A stretch of DNA of 64,000 nt. Origin: Primula veris (Eukaryota; Streptophyta; Magnoliopsida; Ericales; Primulaceae). The first letter of the stretch is position 1. Every line of letters starts with the position of its first letter. The translations under genes were made by a program, and so were the position numbers. This document shows positions 25,616 through 38,400 of this stretch, one piece after another. The DNA lies in the NCBI GenBank assembly GCA_963682055.1, contig OY821749.1, forward strand, positions 3,026,336 through 3,090,335. Direction: 5' to 3'. Below the pieces are notes generated by a model. It made no database searches, had not been told where the DNA came from, and saw only the letters and a list, made by a program, of their open reading frames with translations.

Positions 25616-26444
25616 CTCACATAGACACGCCAAGAGTAGTTACAAGACTCGAGTGTCAGCGTTAATATCCCTATCTATCATTTGATATGCAAAGTGCTCA
25701 GTTTTTTAATTGCAACTTGCGTAATTCTTGAACAAGTAAAGCTAAATGATTTATTTTCATTAAAATATTTATTTATGCCTCCAAAATTTTGAAACTTTTG
25801 CCTAAAAACTTATAGCCAAAGGGATGACTAATAAACCTCTCAATGCTTGACTGGACACTGAACCAACTACCCTTCAATTGTAAGCTTCCAACTTATATTG
25901 CCATGGAGAAAGCGTATACTACTTAAAAAGTACATGTATTTCGGTATTTCCACAAGAAGATTGAAGTCATAATAGGTGAACCCGCCTGCTCTTACAGTGA
26001 TATGCTTAGGGATGAGTGATTTAGACGGTTTAAGGCGATACTACTTGAAAAGAATATACATCTATAAAAAAAAGTTTACAACCATGGGTTTTCCCCCCAT
26101 CCCGGGACAAATTAACAAACTAAATTGTAGCTCTAAATTTCTCCGTCACGGTCTAATAAATAAAATAGCCTAAACTGTTATACAATAACAAAAATTTTGT
26201 ATCACCCCTGAACAAAGATGAACACGATACTCACAATAAAAATGACAATATAACTTCACATTTCCGGTTAATATTCAGCTAACTGACGAGTCTTTATCTT
26301 ATCAAGGACCTATTTGCTCCCAAACCAAAGAATGTCTTATTTATCTCACAACTGAGAGTCTACATCTATTGTACACAAACCTCCAAAACATTAAACTTTG
26401 TAATTATACAACGAATGCCTCCGCATTAGCTTACCGCTGCAAAA
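25616..26444. other. Intergenic, 3' flank of ARP3, no gene seen
   Basis: This interval runs up to the ARP3 stop codon; the part next to 26444 should be ARP3 3' UTR. No other feature is supported. Confidence 0.45.
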
Positions 26445-29400
26445 TCAATACATACCCTTAAAAACAGGATTTGTTCGGCAAATACTCGCACCGTACTCTT
26501 CATACTCTGCCTTGGTATGACAGGCCTGTCAAAGAAGCACACGTTTCCCTCAATTCAAAACACAAGTTCGTCACTCAGAATACGATGAAACAATAAAAAA
26601 ATTCACATTTATTTACACTCCCAAGTATGTATTTTGCTTTTTAAGTCTTAATTTCATACTTTCAGATCATGTCAGACTACTGATTTCCATTGATTTCATT
26701 GTTGAAAACAATTAAGTTGTTGGAAAAGGTGATGTTCTCATGCAAACTTTGTATTCGTCTAAAAGATTTCCTGTAAAGAAACAACAGATTTCCTAACTCT
26801 ACAGAAGAAATTAAATAGTGACGGTAGGTTGTCACTCCATTCCTCATGATCAAATATATAAAGTTGTTATATATTTTCAGTATAATTTGGTTATAATTTC
26901 CTATGAACTATTGGGAACCAATCTACCAAACATAAGTTCTGCTTATTTGAAAAAAACTCGAGAAGTGATTTTTTAGAACCACAACCGATCGCAACCTTAC
27001 ATTTTACGCAAAAGTATTTTCATTGTTAGCCTCTCCCTCTTGTTTTCTGCTTTTTCACTTCACAGAATATGATAATAATAATTATTCAAGTCATACAATA
27101 ACAATATATGGAAACATATACCTACCGTAAAAAATTCTGGTGTAGATGCTAGAACGGAGCCTCCAAACCACACTGCATAATTTTGAATAGGATGGCTAAC
27201 TACGTTGACTTCCACTGGCTGTGACTGTTATCAGTAATCCCATTCATATTATTACTTGTGTCCAAAAGTTCTCTGGAGAAATATGACAAAGTTCAGTTCA
27301 AATACTTACTTTTATTTCTCCACCATGCCGCGTATTAGAAGCAAGAACACGTGCATCTACAATCTTCTTTAGATCTCGTTGCAATCTTCGATGGAAATCT
27401 TTGAACATTGTTGACCCACCGGACAAGACAACATTCTAAGATATAAAAAATATACATATAAGTCAACCTTTAAAAAGAAAGAAAGAAAAATTACAATCCC
27501 TGAAGAGAAAACTGCTGAAGTTCCAATTGAAACAACTGATTCTAGATTGTGATGATACACGTAAACAACTTAAAATATATATTAGAATATATATTTAACT
27601 ATGGCATCAGGGGGGGAAAAGGAGAAATTTTTAAGCTGAATCATGAGGCCCCAACATAATTTAGTAGAGATATATAGCTCAGTCAGGTCATCTTCTATGA
27701 TTTATGGATTTATGTATCAGCAACTCGTTATGAAAGTGATCTAATAGTTAGCTCTTTGTGTACCAACTACCAACTACCAAGGGATTGTTTGCTGCAACTA
27801 TGTGAGCTTGCGCTACTTGCTTTCGGCAAATACATCCTTTTGTAGGTTCCCAGACTAAGTCTTACTTTCTGTTGTAGCAAGACTTATTTTGCTTAGCATC
27901 TACCATGAGACATATATAGCTTAAGTCGGATAACCTTCACGACCATATGGTTTTTATGGAAACTTAAACTAAATCACATCTCCGGTTTGTTTATCAAACA
28001 CTTAGCTTTCAACTTTTTTGTTTTGAGCAAATAATTGTTTGGTTGTCAAACTCAGCAACATTTTCATAATATTGTCTCCTTTGTTCAATTGTCCAGTTTC
28101 CTGGCTGGCAAGCTTGCTTGACATACTTCTTACCCAGAAAACAAAAGGAGACATTTCTTATCTAAAGATAAAGTTTCTCGGCATGCTCCCGTAAAACCAA
28201 CAATTAGTTTCCCCAACTACTTTTCAGTAAAATAAAAGCAAAACCCAAAAAATACCCCTATTTATACACGCATGCCTTTTTTCACCATCCTTGGACAGCT
28301 TAACTTTTATCTTGTAATTTACAGCGGAAAGGTCACAGGGAATATCAGAAGCAAGCCAACAACTAACTTCTGCTCTGAAAAGCATTTTCTAATCTTGGTT
28401 TACAACTCCAATCCTCCATGTGATAAAGAAATAAGTGAGTATAGGTCTTTCCGCAGACTGCCCCTCACTTTCCTTTCACATGGAATACGGGTGTTGTGAA
28501 CATAGCAAAACCCGGATGAAATGAAACAGGAACCTAGTATTCGTCATTGGGTCAGTTTTTAAACCTGCTCATCTTAATGAAATCCATTAAGCTAGACCAC
28601 TAACTATTGTTATACCCAATGTGTGCAATCAAGTATAGCACATTACTCCCGCACGCTATGCAATAAGGGCTATTCTGGTACACTAGAATGAACGGGAATG
28701 GAAGAGAGTTGCTTTCTCATATTGGGAATTACAGTTAAAAAAGGTTCACATGATAGGAATGATAATTTATCTTTCGTAGTTTACCACATATATGGTTTCA
28801 GAGGGGATATTGAATCAATCTTTTTTTTAATCTTTTTTTTCTTTAAATCTTATTATACGTTTCAGAGGATACTGAATCAATATAGCTACCCATCTTTACA
28901 CATAGAGCTGGTGCCGTAAAGGAGGTCTATCCTTTTGCACAAAGAGATAATCTACATTAAAATAGCAGCCCTTCATAAAAGTGAAGAGAAAAATAATCCA
29001 AATCATGCTTCTCAAATTTTTAGTTGGTCTCTCGACCCTCGATTTAAGTTTCTCCAGAAACCTTTATGTTCCACATGAATTCATAGCCATACAAGGAATG
29101 TAGAGGAATTGCTTATCAAATAAACCACGTTGTGATAAATGTAGAAATTATATGCAGTTTGAAATATATAGCTTAAGGACAAAACTAAATCAGTATATTT
29201 CACCTTATACAATGCTCTTCTTGTGTCAATTGGTGCAGACTGAATACACTTGTCTATTACAACCGGTAAAGGTGTTGTGAAGTGGTTGCTGTAAATCTCG
29301 GGACTAAAGAAAACCTGCATAAAAGCCACATATTACTGCAACGTATTAAGTAACTACTTAAAGGGAGACCAATTCGATGCTCCAGATACAGAATTTAGAT

Positions 29401-32400
29401 CTTTCAGGTTTTTAATATTGAAATATTCTTCAGGAGTCTTAATAAAATTTAAAGGCAGAAGGGCATTTTGATATTTCATATCAAATTTCCCGACCAATTT
29501 TGATTTTGTCATTTTGACAAGTGTACATTAATACACAAGTTTTCAGTATAAAACTAACAAAGGTCTAATTCTAATTTCTGAAACATTTATGCGTGGGGTG
29601 GGAAGAAGAATAAAAACTAAAAAGAAAAAGAGAAGGGGACAACAAAGTTATTAGAGGAAAACAGACAAGGACATACCTCGGGGCCGAGAAATCGTTCATA
29701 GCCAATATCACAAGTATATGGAGCTCCTGTCTTCGGTTTGATACCTCTATATTGCTTAATGTATTTTCCTGGTTCTTTATCATGCTTATTGTATTCCTGA
29801 AATAAATTAGAAGAGAGAATGAGAGATTGTAAAATTGCCAATTTTACTTAGTCCCGTGATAAACTGACAGTTAGCAGATCTTCAAACGATACAAACATTT
29901 ACTCTTAGAACAAAATAATGGAAAGATAAAATACCTTCACAATATCAGAAGAGGTGTAGCAATAAGTTTCCTTGACTTTCCGAGCTACTTCAAATGAATC
30001 TTCAGGAGGAATATGCTCTCCTCTTTCCTACAAAAGCAATATTAAATGTTAAATTTCTCTTTCGGTTTTTAAAACTAATTTCAAACGAAAGAAGAAAGAA
30101 ACAGATATAGTCTACCCTTAACACTCTTCATTACGAGCCTTAAGGCACTGAATTTTTGGCAAGATTGTGGGCTAAAGACAAGTCAGCAACTAGTTATAAC
30201 AAATTTCATTGCTGTCCGAAAGTAAAGTGACTGCCGTCATTGAAACAACACCAATAAAACAGAGGACAAGATGCTGTACCTCAATCTCAACACTCTTTTT
30301 GGCAATTATAAAGGAACAATGCCGGTGTTGATATTACATCTATGATTCTAATGTTCAAAAAAATGTGTTGTAGCTGAGAACAAAAATACCTTCATAAGTT
30401 GTTGGATAAAGAGAGTAACATCTTTGCCAGAAATGGGGGTGGACTTAATACTGCTCCCAATTACATAGCCATCAGCAACAGGTACAACATGAGTAGCTCC
30501 ATCTCCAACATCTACTACAACACCTGTCATCTCACACTACACACAAAAAAATGCAGGTTAACACTAAACACCATGGATGCATGGATGAAGATCTCTGTTC
30601 TCTTTATTTGGAATTTTATCTATTATAGGTTTAATTACAGTACATACAAGCATACCATCAGACTTCGATTTTGTACACCACCCAATTAAGATTAGCAATC
30701 ACCACACTAACATTACATTTGGTACACTTACTGTACCAAATAGAAAAATAGTATTGGTTGTAGTACTAATAGTTGCGAAAACAATGTAACTTAATAAACT
30801 ATTCTATCATTTTTTTTAAAACTTTGTATGCTGTTCTACCACTCCTTTTCTATTTTAGCCTTCAAAGTATGATTGTTTACCCATTTAATTTAAAAAAATC
30901 GATAGAGTATAATATGACGAGTTACTAATTCCAACATTTATTTAGATTGGTATTTTTCTGCGCTTGTCTTTTTTTAGGATGCAAAATCCAAACCTAATGA
31001 TATGTTAGGGTAGAAAACGATGATTAGCCCACTTATTTACAAATGTGTTCAGAAGAAATTTAATCCACATATAGACCTTTTTCATTTCATTAAAGTCCTG
31101 CTCAGTAGAATATAATGAAAATAAGTGTTAAATTAATTTTAAGGCTCCTCAGTACTCCAAAGCTACATATCAACAAGAACACTACACTATCAAATCCCAT
31201 GTTCTAGATGAACAAAGTTAGATTCGTCAGAGTAAAGGTCTGAATAAAACAACAAATCAAACACACAAATAAGGTCCATGTTCTTGATGCCAGAAGTTCA
31301 AAGAAGATTCTTTGAATTAGAGGGAAACATTACCAACCTTCGATGTCGTGTATCCAGCTGCTAGAGCAAGTACAGGCTGCACCGCAATATAAAGTCCCGG
31401 CACATTGAAAGTCTCAAACATAATTTCACCCGTATATTCTCTACTCTCAGGTGCCGTAAGTGGACTCTCGGTCAACAAAAAATAATGATCCTCTGGATCA
31501 CACCGCAAATAATTAAATATACATTGTTGCCAAAATCTCTCCATAGCATCCCAATTATCTACTTGTCCATGACTAATTGGATGTGTAAGAGTATAAGTAC
31601 TATTAGATCGAGATTTAGATACAGCCTCGTCTCCTATATAGAAATCGAGATCAGCCATTACACCAGCGCTATGCTGCGCTAGCCAATTGCTTCCTTTACC
31701 AGAAATTCGAGGTTGGTTCACGAAAGAATCGTTACTTGCGACAACTGTAGGAAGTATAAAACATGGCTCGACGTTACCAGCAAAACCCATTTTAGTATAC
31801 CTGGAATTGATTATTAAGATAATTATGCCAATAGCTACGATGATTACTCATACATGTAGTATGAAACGGGCGTAGCTCCCAAAAATTAGATTAATTACCA
31901 GAAACAGAAGAAAAAATCTGAAATTTTAAATGAGACTTGGGGATTAAACTGACAAGGTTGAGGGGATTACTGAATCGTATGAAAGCCACAAGAAAGTTAC
32001 ACAAGAATAAACACATAAGTAATTGTATTGGTGTGTTGTCGTTTCTGATGAGGGAATATCATATTCCTCTTTTAAAAAGACTAACAAGAATAACTTATAA
32101 AAATGCTTTTTTGATATGTTAAGAGTAATTATCCCACATCGACTAAAATATGATCTAGCCTGTGGTTTATAATGAGTTACCCATCTTTTGTGGGCTGGAC
32201 TAAATCTGAACGGGCCCAACAAGTGTAATATAGTGTCTCTTTGGAACAGTCACCTTAACCACCGTTAGATTAAAAAATGGATGGTTAGACCCTAGGGAGG
32301 CCTACCCTAAACTTAAATATTAATCAAAATTTAATTTTTTTTTATGCATTTGACACCTTTTTATTCTAATGGGTTGTGAACCAGTCATATAGCCTGACTG

Positions 32401-35400
32401 TTCCCTAGTAATTCTCGTAATATAACATCCATTCTGGGACAGGAAGGTGACCCAACATCACTTGGGCAGATACCATATTGGCTAGATCAAATTTTAGTCG
32501 ATGTCGGATAATTACTCTAACATGATAACTTACATACAAAAGGACAGTGTGACACTCATTTTACCATGTTAATATTTCCATCCATATTAGAAGCCCACAC
32601 ACACTAGCCTCTAAGCCATAAACCTAATTTCTTCACTATACAAGCAAGCAAACATTCCCTTCAAGAAAAGGGACGACTCTTCATTGGCTAAACCTAGTCA
32701 CGACCACATATTGGCCTCCGTCATACCAACAGAATCCACGCCAAACACATTTGGACAAGTCAAATACATCTCCTTCACTCACATATCAACCTGAAGGAAA
32801 TATATGGTCACACAGGGCTAGAGACCACAGACCTCCTCTGCTCATATCTCAGCGACTCAGCCTATACGCATACATTTGATATCTACATACAACCTAAGTA
32901 TATATGTTTACACACACATCCGTACCATCATGCATTTATAGATAGATAGACACTCGCATATAAACAGCTAACCCTTTCCGGCAGGTGTGGTGGAGGCCAA
33001 TGTTTGTGACTAGGTCTAGCTAGTGAAGAGGGATTGTTTATATATCAAAAGAATTAGGTTTAGAGTTGAGGGTAAATGGGTTCTTATATCGACCAGAGTA
33101 TTAACATGATAAATGTGCCACACGCTATCGTTTAGTACAAAAATCAATACATTTTTATAAGTTAATTGTTTAGTGAATAAACATACTATTAATTTGTCAG
33201 TGTGCAATTACATCAACTAAGACACTTGTATAAGCAAAAATCCCAACTAAGACGGCCAAAATAAAACCTAAATTGAAAACAAACTAGTCTAGAAACGAAA
33301 CTTATAAGGTAGTCACGAGACATGAACGTATCCTCGATATCTACAAAACTCATGATTTCCTTCTTGAATTTTAGTCAAAAATATTCCAATTATAGTTGCA
33401 TGACCCCCATAACAAATAAAAAGATGTATATCGAGATATGAACTCCATCCCCTTCCACTAACATCCTGGTTCCACAAATGTTTATGTTCTAAAAAGGCTG
33501 AACGAAAATTTTCAAGTCAAACTAGAATTTTAATTAAAAACACTAATCGGTCTACATCATTCAGATTGGCAGAACCATTATTAGCCCGGGGCTGGACTCA
33601 AACTCATACTCCAAGAATTCCTTATGAGGGCCAAACTGCTATAATTGAACGATATCTGGCTACATACAAGACGGAAAATGTAATCCATGTAGCAGAAAAT
33701 CCAGTATATCTTTCTACATAGGATGGAGCAAAATATAAGTGTACATATTTTGCTACTACGCAGAGCTTGAATTGTAGTTATCGGTAATTCTTTATAGGGA
33801 AAGGAAAATGATTCTTTTTTTAATATGTGGGAGATAAGCGCCTTTTCAGACTATTCCTATTCAACGTTCACTGAGTTGAACTAGACTATATTTTCCCTAA
33901 TTAATCTAATAACTTAATAAAGCACAGATATCTTTTTCGATTAAATATATAAATTGAAGAAAAAGTAGCTAACTTGGGAAGAAATGTGTGGCGGGAGGCC
34001 AAACATTATGTAGACAATTTTCATTATTTTGTGCAGGCGGAAGTCTATCCTTGGTAATTTTTATTAAACTACAGTAAAATAAAACCCGATATTATATCAA
34101 ATTAATAAATTTCCCTTTTAACCTACTCGTAATTCCTCCCGAGTTTCCGCATAAAAACACCTAGCTACTTCATTATACATAACTGGCCTAAACCATCACT
34201 AATTAACCATAACAACTCTATAAACACAAATATTTTTTTTCAATTTTAATATAATAAAATGTACTTAAAAATATCGAACATCGTGTAGAATTTTTTTGTT
34301 ATTTTATGCAGGTGAAAGGCTATCGTCGGTGATTTAATTAAAATACAGTAAAATAAAACCCGATATTATAATAAATTCCCCTTTTATAATAAAACCCAAT
34401 TTCCGCATAAACAATTATTTAGCTACTTCATTATACATAACTGGCTTAAATTATCACTAATCAACCATAACAACTCAAAAATACACAAACATTTTTTTCA
34501 ATTTTAATATGTAAAATTGGTGAACTAAAAAATATCAAAATTACAAAATTCAAAACTCAAAACTCAAAACTCAAAACTCAAAACTCAACAAGGCATAATA
34601 ACAATCCCCAAAATTCTTACAAAATTACGACGGATACAGTATGATACTCTAATAAAATGATAAAACAAACAATTATTTATCCAAATGAACTAAAATAAAG
34701 TAAAACCCGATACTGTACTAAATTCCTCATTTAGCCTACTCGTAGTTCCTCAACAGTTTCCGTATAAGTAATACTTAAATGCTCCATTATACATAACTGG
34801 CCTAAATCATCACTAATCAACTATAACAACTCAAAGAAAAAACACAAATATTTTTCTCAATGTGAATAACTTAATAATACCGAAATTACAAAATTCAAAA
34901 CCCAACAAGGCATAATAACAATCCCCAAAATTAACTATAACAACTAAAAAAAAAAAACACAAATATGTTACTCAATTTTATAATGTATGAAATTCCTATC
35001 CGTTGTTCTAGATGCAGTTTTGCAGTAAGGTTCCAAGTGGGGTTGGAACTGCAGTTTGAACCAAGTGTATAAGGTTTCAAGTGAGGTTGGAACTGCAGTT
35101 GGAACCAAGTGTATTAATGGACAGAAACTGTTTTAAAATTAAATGTACTTGTAAATAATTCACACGCACATTTAACAACGGAGTTCACCTAACTAGGCTA
35201 CGTCTCCGGGGCACTTACCCAGATTATGATATTATAAAAAGCTTACAATATATGACTCAAGTCTTAATGAAAAACTTAGACTCCCTCTATGTTTTTCTGC
35301 CTATCACTATATTGCTCCTACTCTATAACTATCACTTATAAATCAATGGCATCCCACCATTGTTTTGTTTTTGAAGCTCACGTGTATTCTCTCTAGAAAA

Positions 35401-38400
35401 TAAGTTCTTTATAATTTAGAACACACAACTTTTCAAGCTTAAGTTACTAAGTATATAAACAAGTAAAAACAATCTTCTATCTTCAATATCTTTTGATTGC
35501 TTTTGACTTGGTTGATTAGCTTCAATCTCTCCAAGTATCACGAGATTCTTCAGCATGGATTGACTCTAATCATCTTTGATTAACACCTGTTTAGTAACAC
35601 ACTTGAAAGTAGGAGTTAATCTTTTCCTTTGAAAGGAAACATATAAAGATATGATCTTTTAAAGATAATATCTTTTCATAAACATATGAAACATTTAACT
35701 CCACATATCAATCAATCTTTATTCATATCTTTACTGAATATTATAAGAATCAAAAGATTGAAACAAGTGATAAGGACAAGCATAAGAATAGAGATATATA
35801 TATTAAAAGGAAACACAACCTTATAAACTAATCTCTTTATATCTTTTATAAAACATCTTTCCTTAACACATTAATATTCTCAATAAACACATATACACGT
35901 TTAAGACCTTATGAGAATATATCCTACATTCTTTAAAACAAATGATTAGCATCAAACAAGTAGTAATGTAGAATAATGAAACAAGACAGAATTCTGTTTT
36001 AACAGCAGGTTGAACTGTGGTTGCAACTGAGGTTGCAACTGGTACTTGAAACCTGTCACCACAGGTTGTAACTTAGGTTGCAACCAGTACTTGAAACCTA
36101 ATACAACTAACTTAGTAGGTTGTAACTGAGGTTGCAACTGGTACTTGGAACCTGTCAATCCTGTCTTAGTTATTAATAACAGTTAGGATTTATTTAGTAA
36201 AAACCAATAGACAATTAACAATATTTAGACCAGAAATCTGGTCCTAACAATCTCCCCCTTTGTCATTGGTTTTGACAAATCAATAAAGTTTATAAATCAT
36301 CCCAACCACCTGCAAATTCCATATCAGTAAGCTCCCCCTGTATGTTAGAATTGCAGGCAAAATATATAAGCACAATGTATGTGCACACAGTTAGTTTTCA
36401 GACCTGTTTCAAGTTTAAAGCTTTCATACTTCAACAAGATATCAAGATATTTGCAGAAAGAAATTGCAGAATGATTAAAGCCAAACAGGCATAAACTTGT
36501 CTTAATACAGCAGAATTGAAAAACAGATCAAAGTCTTGAAAACATCAAAATGAAACAAAACATAAAACAAAAGCATAAACTTCAAACTTCACTCCCCCTA
36601 TTTGTCAGCAACCAATGGAATTAGTCACTTGGAATATCACATTGTGGGGGTCTTTCTCTTAGAGGAGTCTGTCTGACCACTTCTTCATCTTCTTCATTGT
36701 CATCCTCACTGCTGATTGAGACACCATCACTATCATCATCATCCTCACTCTCAATAATGTCCACCAGCAGCTTATTGATTTGATAATCATCAGCATCCAA
36801 TTCAGCTCTCCTTTCTTGATTATAAGCCAGCTTCTGGAGTAAGTACCACTTTACTCCTTTCTTCTTTGCTGAAGGAGCAGATGAAGGTTCTTCTTCCTTT
36901 TCTTTCCCTTTGTCCCCAGAAATGTCATTGACATGTCCTTCCTTCAGTAGTTTGGCAGAAATATAAAGAGCAGAGGGACAATCTGTGATTGGTTCATGAG
37001 TGATACTAATGGGAGAATCTCTATGCATAGAAGAGACTTGGCCCAGAAGTAGACTAGATATGAGGCAAGGGAAAGGAAGCAGAATGGAAGGTGAATTATC
37101 ATCACTAAATTCCTTTATAAGATTAAAAATATGAAGGCCAAGGTTGATGGGTAGTGAAGACATAATCCTGTATAGAAAAATAGCCATATCTTTGTTGACT
37201 TTGGAAGATTGTTTGGTGGGTGTCCAGTTAAACCTAGCAATTTTGTGCAACACAGCAGCACTTAATGTGAGAGAGGATGTTTTGATGGAATGACCATCAA
37301 ACCTATTGTTCTTTCCAGTTAGAATTAAAGCTAGAATTTCTAAATCTGGTTCAGCATTGTTGTCTATAGTAGGACTGGGACAACACAGATAGTCATTAAT
37401 CAACTTAGGTGTGAAATCCAAAGTTACACCTCTCAAAAACACTCTTCCATACTTAGGATTACCCTCTTCAAAGACACCACTGCTTAAATTGGAATAGAAT
37501 TCTTTAACAACAGCAGGGTAATAGGAGTCTGCATAACAAACAGTTTTGGCTAATCCAACAGCAGAGAGTAATTTCTCAACATACACCTGTATGTGAGGAT
37601 AGCTAACTAAATTGAGCCTTCTTTCACACAGAATTTCTTTACTAGCCATTCCTCTAAACCTCCTATATGTTGTCCTACTCCAGAAACGAGGATCAACATT
37701 ATTGTTTGTTGGAACATACTCAAACTTAGCAGTAACAGGGTCATTATCAAAATTCCTTCTAGCACGCTTCTTAGTGCGCTTAATTTTGGGAGAGGAAGAC
37801 TCACTTACCTTTGATTTGGAACCTTGACGTGATGGAGATTTATTCATAAAATCTCTGAGGGTGCAATCATCATCAGAATTGGGGTTTTTAGAAGGGATTG
37901 ATGACATGGTTGCAACTGGGGTTAGAACCTTACTTAGAACCTTGCAGTGGGTTTCTACAGCAAGCCTAGGGTTTTACAGAGATGAGAGAGAGAGAGTTAT
38001 TCTGTAAAAAGTAATTGATTTTGGATAGTAAAAAGAAGTTTGTATAAATAGCAATAAAGACCATATCTTTTTGAAATTGGAAATAGATACATGCAAATCA
38101 ATTAAGCAGCAAATTTAGGCTTAAACATAGGAAGTATTTAATCAACAGATTTTAAAAGAAAAGCATACTAAGATTACGCAAGAAACAGTTGGCAATAAGA
38201 TAACTTCAGCCAATTAAACAGATAAACATTCCTTTTTCAAAACAGATTCATCCAAAATTTGAAAAATCAAACATTGAAGCTTTAAGGAAATTTGACTTGA
38301 TTCAAGATAAAAACAAAACTTAAACAGATATCTAGCTTTTAGGAGAACAAAAGAAATCTAGCAATTTACTCACGAAAATATGTTTATCAAAGAATAACAC

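Noticed and set aside
31317..31790. Stand-alone ARP3 fragment starting at the ATG at 31790
   Set aside because: The true start is in the 47-nt exon at 43193-43239; the exon junction restores [13 protein letters not shown] and the complete actin fold.
35952..36158. 68-codon LTR frame rich in QLQPQLQP
   Set aside because: It is a translation of the GTTGCAAC-type repeats in the LTR; identical in both LTRs and without start context or neighbours.
34988..36249. LTR start placed at 35114 (TGGACAG)
   Set aside because: Flanks then fail to match. Extending to TGAAATTCC at 34988 gives an exact ATGTA duplication and explains the repeat words between 35030 and 35112.
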